From the NCBI GenBank assembly GCA_944325825.1, contig CALVBP010000017.1, forward strand, positions 1 to 37,205: a stretch of 37,205 bases of DNA, given 5' to 3'. The translations under genes were made by a program, and so were the position numbers. The notes below the pieces were generated by a model, which was not told the origin of the DNA, did no database searches, and was given only the letters and a program-made list of their open reading frames with translations. This stretch comes from Candidatus Gastranaerophilales bacterium (GTDB taxonomy: Bacteria; Cyanobacteriota; Vampirovibrionia; Gastranaerophilales; Gastranaerophilaceae). How positions within the stretch are numbered: the first letter of the stretch is position 1; each line of letters opens with the position of its first letter. Below, piece after piece: positions 34,225 to 37,205 of this stretch.

Positions 34225-35112
34225 ATGAATTATTTTGAACTAAAAATCTCCATAAATCCTGATATGGAAGATATTATGTCAGATATCTTTTTTTCAAACT
34301 TTGACTGTGAAGGAGTTATCCTTGCAGAAGAAGCGTATAAAGATCTTGAAATGACTTCCACTACAAGAGGGACACTTAAGGTTTTTCTTACTTCTTTTCC
34401 TCAGAATCTTAACGAAATTCTGCATACGGAAAGAGAACTTTTGAAAGAACGAGGTTTTTCCGACAAAGATTTGGGGAGCTGGGAAATTGAACTTGATGAA
34501 AAAGAAAATCAAGACTGGTCTAAAAAATGGAAAGAAAAATGGGATATAACTCATGTTACAGACAGAATTGCGGTTGTACCGAGCTGGCTCAACTATACCC
34601 CGAAAGAAAATGAAATAACCATTACTCTTGACCCGGGCTGCGCTTTTGGCACCGGTACACATCAGACAACCCAATTATGTATGAAGGCTCTTGAAAAATA
34701 TATGCCTCAAGGAGCTTCTGTTGCAGATATCGGAACAGGTTCAGGGATTTTAGCTATCTGCGCAATAAAACTTGGCGCCAGCTCAGCCTACGGATGCGAT
34801 AACGACCCGACAGTTATTGATGTTTGCAAAGAAAATGCAGAAAAAAATCATGTTGTATGTACTTTTGAACTAAATACCGCAGACAAATTAACTCAAAAAT
34901 ACGATTTTGTATGTGCAAATATCCTTCATAATGTCTTAGCAGAGATTATGGGAGATTTAAAAAACATTATGAAACCAAATGCCAAAATGGTTCTAAGCGG
35001 TATTCTGGATGAGAAAAAAGATATTGTATATGAAGCTATAAAACGAGAACACCTTAAAGTAATTGAAACTTTGCATCAAGACCAATGGATTGCTATTGTA
35101 GTACAAAACTAA
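34225..35112 (+). CDS. prmA: ribosomal protein L11 methyltransferase
   Basis: PrmA trimethylates lysines and the N-terminus of ribosomal protein L11. The 295-aa protein has the N-terminal substrate domain, WSKKWKEKWDITHVTDRI, the conserved LDPGCAFGTGTHQTTQLC, and the class I methyltransferase motif VADIGTGSGILAICAIKLGA with CDNDPTVIDVCKENAEKN. The catalytic-site motif reads CANILHNVL in place of the usual ANILANPL. The C-terminus ends in the typical GI(L)-x-x-(K/Q) strand region. It starts 9 nt after the peptidase-like gene without a ribosome binding site. Confidence 0.95.
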   Translation: MNYFELKISINPDMEDIMSDIFFSNFDCEGVILAEEAYKDLEMTSTTRGTLKVFLTSFPQNLNEILHTERELLKERGFSDKDLGSWEIELDEKENQDWSKKWKEKWDITHVTDRIAVVPSWLNYTPKENEITITLDPGCAFGTGTHQTTQLCMKALEKYMPQGASVADIGTGSGILAICAIKLGASSAYGCDNDPTVIDVCKENAEKNHVVCTFELNTADKLTQKYDFVCANILHNVLAEIMGDLKNIMKPNAKMVLSGILDEKKDIVYEAIKREHLKVIETLHQDQWIAIVVQN

Positions 35113-35146
35113 ACAACCGGCGCATAAAATTTTTACTGCGTATGCA

Positions 35147-35152
35147 TATAAT
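35147..35152 (+). promoter_or_regulatory. -10 element giving a probable leaderless tspO mRNA
   Basis: A perfect TATAAT is followed by exactly 6 nt (TTAGTT) and the tspO ATG at 35159. There is no Shine-Dalgarno sequence and no convincing -35. A TG two bases upstream of the hexamer is close to, but not in, the extended -10 position. Confidence 0.45.
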
Positions 35153-35158
35153 TTAGTT

Positions 35159-35551
35159 ATGCAAAATCTTGATTGGTACAATACATTAAATCAACCGCCT
35201 TTTACTCCGCCTGCCTGGGTATTCCCTCCGGCGTGGACATTTCTCTATCTTACAATGCTGGCTGCGCTTATCTTTTTCGCATTTAAGCCGAGCAGCAAGG
35301 ATAATAAATCCTGGGGCTATACAGTATTTTTCAGTCAATTAGGGCTTAATCTCTGCTGGAGTCCGGTATTTTTCTATATAAAAAATCCAATTATGGCACT
35401 TGTAATTATAATTATTCTGGACATTCTGGTATTTTTGAATATAATTGCTTTCTTTAAAGTTTCTAAGCCGGCCGGTTGGCTTCTTATACCATATATGGTT
35501 TGGATACTTTTTGCCGCATATTTAAATACGGGATTTGTTTTATTAAACTAA
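35159..35551 (+). CDS. tspO: TspO/MBR family tryptophan-rich sensory protein
   Basis: The 130-aa protein is a five-helix membrane protein of the TspO/peripheral benzodiazepine receptor family, which binds porphyrins and other hydrophobic ligands. Signatures are WYNTLNQPPFTPPAWVFPPA, W-T-F-L-Y near the first loop, and the third-helix motif GLNLCWSPVFF, followed by hydrophobic helices to the end. At 130 aa it is shorter than most bacterial TspO (about 150-160), missing part of the N-terminal helix. It is followed by a strong bidirectional terminator. Confidence 0.92.
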   Translation: MQNLDWYNTLNQPPFTPPAWVFPPAWTFLYLTMLAALIFFAFKPSSKDNKSWGYTVFFSQLGLNLCWSPVFFYIKNPIMALVIIIILDILVFLNIIAFFKVSKPAGWLLIPYMVWILFAAYLNTGFVLLN

Positions 35552-35552
35552 G

Positions 35553-35588
35553 ACAAGGGGCGCTGCTTTTATGAGCAGCGCCCCTTGT
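35553..35588. terminator. bidirectional terminator between tspO and ftsZ
   Basis: acaaggggcgctgct (35553-35567) pairs perfectly with agcagcgccccttgt (35574-35588) around a 6-nt loop (tttatg). The GC-rich 15-bp stem stands out from its AT-rich surroundings and lies between two convergent genes. The T-run is weak on both sides. Confidence 0.75.
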
Positions 35589-35603
35589 AAACTCTTATAT
35601 CAA

Positions 35604-36788
35604 TTACTTTCTTAAGAAATCAGGAATCTGAATTTCTGAGAAAGAAGACATTGTAGGTGCCTTAGGAGCTGCATTATTGAATGCTCCGGAGAAGAATTCG
35701 GCTGCGCTAATTGAGCGGTTTTCAACCTTTTCTTCAATAGGCATTTGAGAGCGGAGTTCAAATCCTGTTGCAATAACAGTAATCTGAATTTCACCCTGAA
35801 TATTATCATCAACAACTGCACCGATTATTACCCTTGCATCATCAAGAACTGCATCATTAATAATATTAGTAGCATCCGTTACTTCATGAAGTGTCATATC
35901 AGGTCCACCCGTAATATTAACGATTACACCGCTTGCACCGTTGATTGAAGTTTCAAGAAGCTGAGAGTTAATAGCGATTTTAGCAGCTTCGATAGCTCTG
36001 CCTTCACCGGTACCTCTACCAATACCCATAAGAGCCGAACCGGATGCTTGCATAACACTTTTAACATCAGCAAAGTCAACGTTAATAAGTCCCGGAATTG
36101 TAATAATATCAGATATACCCTGAACACCTCTTAAAAGAACTTCATCTACTACAATGAAAGATTCTTGCAGAGAGACTCTTCTGTCTACTACGTCTAACAA
36201 CTTGTCATTCGGAATAACAATCAAAGCATCTACAGCTTCTCTTAATTTTTCCAAACCTTGTTCGGCCTGATTTTGTCTGCGCTTACCCTCAAAAGAGAAA
36301 GGCTTTGTAACAACACCGATTGTAAGTATTCCTAAGTCTTTAGCAATCTTAGCTACAATAGGAGCAGCCCCGGTACCTGTTCCACCGCCCATACCGGCAG
36401 TAACGAATACCATATCCGCACCTTCAATAGCTTGAGTAATTTCTTGTTGTGCTTCTTCAGCAGCCTTTTCACCAACTTGAGGTTCGCCGCCTGCACCCAG
36501 ACCGTTAGTCAATTTAGCACCAAGCTGAATTTTATTTTTGCAAGCAGAATAATTTAATACTTGCAAATCAGTATTCATAAGCCAGAACTCAACACCTGTC
36601 AAACCTGACTTAATCATTCTGTTAACAGCATTACCGCCGCCGCCGCCAACACCTATAACTTTAATTTTAGCAGGGTTAACGCCGGGTGCAGTTGATACTA
36701 TACTGTCAGATGATTGTATATTTTGATTCATGTCAGAAGAGGTATCAACATCCCTTCTTCCAAAAATATCCGGTCCTAAATTGTCCAC
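35604..36788 (-). CDS. ftsZ: cell division protein FtsZ
   Basis: FtsZ is the tubulin-like GTPase that forms the division ring. The 394-aa protein has a variable N-terminus (1-40), [18 protein letters not shown], the tubulin signature [46 protein letters not shown], and a C-terminal linker ending in [11 protein letters not shown], the conserved peptide that binds FtsA, ZipA or SepF-type partners. The start is a GTG at 36788 with GAGGA 6 nt upstream. It is monocistronic here and separate from murD-ftsW-murG. Confidence 0.97.
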   Translation of the reverse strand: MDNLGPDIFGRRDVDTSSDMNQNIQSSDSIVSTAPGVNPAKIKVIGVGGGGGNAVNRMIKSGLTGVEFWLMNTDLQVLNYSACKNKIQLGAKLTNGLGAGGEPQVGEKAAEEAQQEITQAIEGADMVFVTAGMGGGTGTGAAPIVAKIAKDLGILTIGVVTKPFSFEGKRRQNQAEQGLEKLREAVDALIVIPNDKLLDVVDRRVSLQESFIVVDEVLLRGVQGISDIITIPGLINVDFADVKSVMQASGSALMGIGRGTGEGRAIEAAKIAINSQLLETSINGASGVIVNITGGPDMTLHEVTDATNIINDAVLDDARVIIGAVVDDNIQGEIQITVIATGFELRSQMPIEEKVENRSISAAEFFSGAFNNAAPKAPTMSSFSEIQIPDFLRK

Positions 36789-36835
36789 GATTTTTCCTCT
36801 TATTTATTTAACTATACTATTAACAACATAATAAC

Positions 36836-36864
36836 ATACTATTTTAAATAGAAAAAATTGTAAA
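36836..36864 (-). promoter_or_regulatory. candidate ftsZ promoter
   Basis: TTTACA (36864-36859), a 17-nt spacer and TAGTAT (36841-36836) on the minus strand, about 47 nt before the GTG start. Further upstream, a 7-bp inverted repeat ttacatg/catgtaa (36904-36924) could be a regulatory site. Confidence 0.4.
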
Positions 36865-36939
36865 GTTTTTTCGGGGATTTTTTAAGGTTATTTTAATATA
36901 AGTTTACATGACAAAACCATGTAATCACAAGTATTTGGG

Positions 36940-37205
36940 GAGTATAGTCCTTAAAATTAATAATACCCGAAAAAATCAATCCCATGGCGATAAAACCGAT
37001 TTAAGCGCTTATATTTCCTTTTAATCTTCTCTGTTTATTCATTCTTGTAACATAATACAATCGTGTTGAAGGGGTAAATGAGAGGGGCTTGGCATAAGTA
37101 TTTTGTATCGGGGCTAATGCCGCCCCGAACCCTGCACCATATTTCTTTCTTTTATTGCGATACAAAAGAAAGAAATATGGAAAAGAAAGAAAATAACGCA
37201 CTGCT
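36940..37205. other. non-coding right end
   Basis: No supported gene is seen between ftsZ and the window edge. A 66-codon frame on the minus strand runs through the repeat hairpins and has no ribosome binding site. An ATG at 37177 with a short Lys-rich frame reaches the edge and might be the start of a plus-strand gene, but 9 codons are too few to judge. Confidence 0.3.
37108..37180. repeat. two adjacent hairpins, dispersed-repeat type
   Basis: A 7-bp GC hairpin (tcggggc 37108-37114 with gccccga 37122-37128) is followed by a perfect 17-bp hairpin (ccatatttctttctttt 37137-37153 with aaaagaaagaaatatgg 37164-37180, loop attgcgatac). The polypurine/polypyrimidine arms and position outside genes suggest a repeated intergenic element. 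Confidence 0.5.

Noticed and set aside
34225-35161. tRNA-Gly or tRNA-adjacent attachment sites elsewhere
   Set aside because: No second cloverleaf and no direct repeat of the tRNA 3' end was found in the window, so no integrated element can be argued.
37001-37201. 66-codon minus-strand frame at the right edge
   Set aside because: It is formed by the inverted-repeat arms and has no ribosome binding site; this is a repeat-derived frame.
1-37205. CRISPR array, insertion sequence, prophage or rRNA
   Set aside because: No regularly spaced direct repeats, transposase, integrase, phage structural gene or rRNA-like sequence was seen on either strand.

Overview
The window looks like a core-genome stretch of a non-photosynthetic relative of the Cyanobacteria, most likely a gut Gastranaerophilales (Melainabacteria/Vampirovibrionia). 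This is inferred from low GC, RecG with a long cyanobacterial-type N-terminal extension, flagellar genes beside ordinary housekeeping genes, no photosynthesis genes, and several orphan proteins (a Cys-rich 71-aa protein, a 37-residue ankyrin-like repeat protein, a calpain-like cysteine-peptidase homologue). No 16S or marker phylogeny was possible, so the placement is moderately confident.

Left block (169-13063, almost all on the minus strand). Reading in the direction of transcription: a polysaccharide operon (GT2 glycosyltransferase, SGNH-like protein, PP-loop enzyme, polysaccharide pyruvyl transferase, hexapeptide acyltransferase) followed by a GT9 glycosyltransferase with its own promoter; murF; a Cys-rich small protein; the ribosome hibernation factor hpf; a GT2 sugar transferase; an ankyrin-like gene; rdgB; efp; accB-accC; and tRNA-Gly(CCC), closed by a perfect hairpin terminator. 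An XRE regulator diverges from the polysaccharide operon, and the two promoters share one -35 hexamer.

Middle (13598-23307). recG and typA are on the minus strand. A TPR protein, an orphan NarL/LuxR response regulator and a dCMP-deaminase-family gene are on the plus strand. The cell-wall and division cluster murD-ftsW-murG, with overlapping genes, is on the minus strand.

Right block (23421-35588, plus strand). The flagellar genes fliF-fliG-fliH-fliI diverge from murD. They are followed by mnmE-anmK, accD-accA (completing the heteromeric acetyl-CoA carboxylase whose accBC lies 30 kb away), the calpain-like orphan, prmA and tspO. A bidirectional terminator separates tspO from convergent ftsZ. 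The last 400 bases hold the ftsZ promoter region and two hairpins of a dispersed-repeat type.

The most notable regulatory pattern is that recG, mnmE, prmA and tspO all lack a Shine-Dalgarno sequence and all carry a -10 hexamer exactly 6 nt before the ATG. This is the geometry of leaderless mRNAs. A leaderless mini-ORF in the accD leader and possibly fliF itself fit the same scheme. Genes with good Shine-Dalgarno sequences do not show this arrangement.
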